DNA of 5,355 bases from an uncultured Ruminococcus sp. (GTDB lineage Bacteria > Bacillota > Clostridia > Oscillospirales > Ruminococcaceae). The position numbers were made by a program, and so were the translations under genes. This document shows positions 4,191 through 5,355 of the stretch, piece after piece (the first letter of the stretch is position 1; every line of letters begins with the position of its first letter). The notes beneath the pieces are model-generated. The model saw only the letters and a program-made list of their open reading frames with translations, made no database searches and was not told the origin of the DNA. The DNA is taken from contig CAMWGS010000151.1 of assembly GCA_947173865.1 (NCBI GenBank), forward strand, positions 1-5,355. The letters run 5' to 3'.

Positions 4191-5355
4191 ATGCCAACAC
4201 TTAACGGAAAATCCCTTGATATACTTGAGGAAAACATAAAAAATCTCCGTCAGCTTTTCCCAGAGGTGGAATGTGACGGAAAAATCGACTTTGATATGCT
4301 CCGTCAGATACTTGGCGAGTATGTTAACGATGACAAGGAACGCTACAACTTCAAATGGAACGGCAAAGGCAGAGCATTGCACTTTTCGCAGACTCCTTCA
4401 ACAGGCACTCTCCGTCCCTGCAAGGAAGAAAGCAAGAACTGGGATGACACACAGAATCTGTACATAGAAGGTGATAACCTTGAAGTCCTGAAAATATTGC
4501 AGAAAAGCTATCACAACAAAATAAAGATGATTTATATAGACCCACCCTACAACACAGGCAAAGACTTTGTTTATCCAGACAATTATCACGACAGCATTGA
4601 GAATTATAAGGCTATTACAGGGCAGACAGATGAAGAGGGAAATAGAATAAGCACAAACACAGAGGCAAGCGGACGTTTTCACACCGACTGGCTTAATATG
4701 ATGTACCCTCGTTTAAGGCTCGCAAGAAATCTACTTACTGATGATGGTGTTATTTTTATTTCTATTGATGATAGTGAGCAGGAGAATTTAAAGAAAATTT
4801 GTGATGAAATTTTTGGAGAAGATAATAGTATAGCTGTTTTTCCGAGAGTAACAAAAAAAGCTGGCAAATCATCAGAAATTGTTGCAAAAAATAATGATTA
4901 TGTTTTAATTTATTCTAAATCTTCAAATGTAGGCTTATATCCTCCTGAACACACAGATGATGGATTTAAGTATTCAGATGAATATGAAAATATTAGAGGA
5001 AAATATAAATTGAATCAAACCTTAGACTATGATAGTTTGCAATATAGTCCTTCATTGGATTATCCGATTGAAATAGACGGGAAAACTATATACCCAGGTC
5101 AATCATATGAAAAATATATCGAAAGACAAAATGGAAAACACGGTCGTGCAGATTGGGCGTGGAGATGGAGCAAGGAATTATTTGAATTTGGTTTAAAAGA
5201 GGGATTTATTGTTGTCAAGCATTATGACACATATTCAAGAATATATACAAAAACTTATCAAAATGCAAATATACGGAAAAGTGGAAATGAGTTTATTGTG
5301 GAAATAGCACCACGAACTCGTTCTATATCATCTTTGGAATTTATTGATAATGTAT
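4191..5355 (+). CDS. mod: type III restriction-modification DNA methyltransferase (Mod), partial
   Basis: This is the N-terminal 388 residues of a Mod subunit, which methylates adenine in a short asymmetric site and gives the R-M complex its sequence specificity. Family marks are LYIEGDNLEVLKIL (about 90-103), the catalytic motif IV IDPPYNTG with D117-P-P-Y120, FHTDWLNMMYPRLRLARNLL (163-182) and DGVIFISIDDSEQENLKKI (185-203). In this beta-class order the AdoMet-binding FxGxG motif I comes later and lies outside the window. From about residue 210 the sequence should be the target recognition region. The ATG at 4191 follows GGAGG (4177-4181) by 9 bp. The first 180 codons are richer in GC and in C-ending codons than the remainder, a sign of a mosaic gene. 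The gene is cut by the window edge; Res would be expected next. Confidence 0.92.
   Translation, partial: MPTLNGKSLDILEENIKNLRQLFPEVECDGKIDFDMLRQILGEYVNDDKERYNFKWNGKGRALHFSQTPSTGTLRPCKEESKNWDDTQNLYIEGDNLEVLKILQKSYHNKIKMIYIDPPYNTGKDFVYPDNYHDSIENYKAITGQTDEEGNRISTNTEASGRFHTDWLNMMYPRLRLARNLLTDDGVIFISIDDSEQENLKKICDEIFGEDNSIAVFPRVTKKAGKSSEIVAKNNDYVLIYSKSSNVGLYPPEHTDDGFKYSDEYENIRGKYKLNQTLDYDSLQYSPSLDYPIEIDGKTIYPGQSYEKYIERQNGKHGRADWAWRWSKELFEFGLKEGFIVVKHYDTYSRIYTKTYQNANIRKSGNEFIVEIAPRTRSISSLEFIDNV

Noticed and set aside
4173..4545. Minus-strand open frames opposite the start of mod
   Set aside because: They are shadows of the strongly supported methyltransferase frame; cysteine-rich translations are typical of antisense reading.

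Overview
The window is AT-rich DNA with strong GGAGG ribosome binding sites, near-consensus sigma-A type promoters and short intergenic gaps. This fits a low-GC Firmicute, most likely a gut Clostridia member (Ruminococcaceae or Lachnospiraceae). The host assignment is an inference from composition and protein style. Almost everything here is accessory: a mobilization module, captured small genes, excisionase-like regulators, and the start of a type III restriction-modification (R-M) locus.

Left part (1-2341): a ribbon-helix-helix MobC-like protein (73-450) is translationally coupled to a very small relaxase-domain protein (432-971). An 18-bp perfect palindrome sits against the ribosome binding site of the first gene. 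Two minus-strand genes follow: a GNAT acetyltransferase (1143-1586) and a three-helix membrane protein of unknown function (1957-2283). They lie in two head-to-tail units of the same design. Read on the plus strand, each unit is relaxase 3' end, about 150 bp of conserved sequence, a hairpin, a different minus-strand gene, and a 51-bp repeat carrying that gene's promoter. Unit 1 spans 864-1659 and unit 2 spans 1660-2341. The second relaxase end is a frameshifted fragment that begins at the base after the first promoter repeat ends. This repeated frame with exchanged cargo is the most unusual feature of the window.

Middle part (2342-3637): an intergenic region with inverted repeats leads to two tandem excisionase-like helix-turn-helix genes (2587-2775 and 2789-2959), closed by a strong intrinsic terminator (2971-3009). 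A strong extended -10 promoter (3021-3049) then faces about 585 bp that holds no intact gene. It contains decayed coding fragments, ending with what looks like the frameshifted C-terminus of a DUF4391-type protein (3426-3637).

Right part (3634-5355): a 180-aa protein with a degenerate P-loop look overlaps the decayed reading frame by ATGA. It is followed 14 bp later by the N-terminal 388 residues of a type III DNA methyltransferase (Mod, DPPY motif), which runs off the window. The restriction subunit (Res) would be expected downstream but is not visible. The gene order suggests a defence island of the DUF4391 / accessory / Mod / Res kind in which the DUF4391 gene is broken, placed beside the remains of a mobilizable element.
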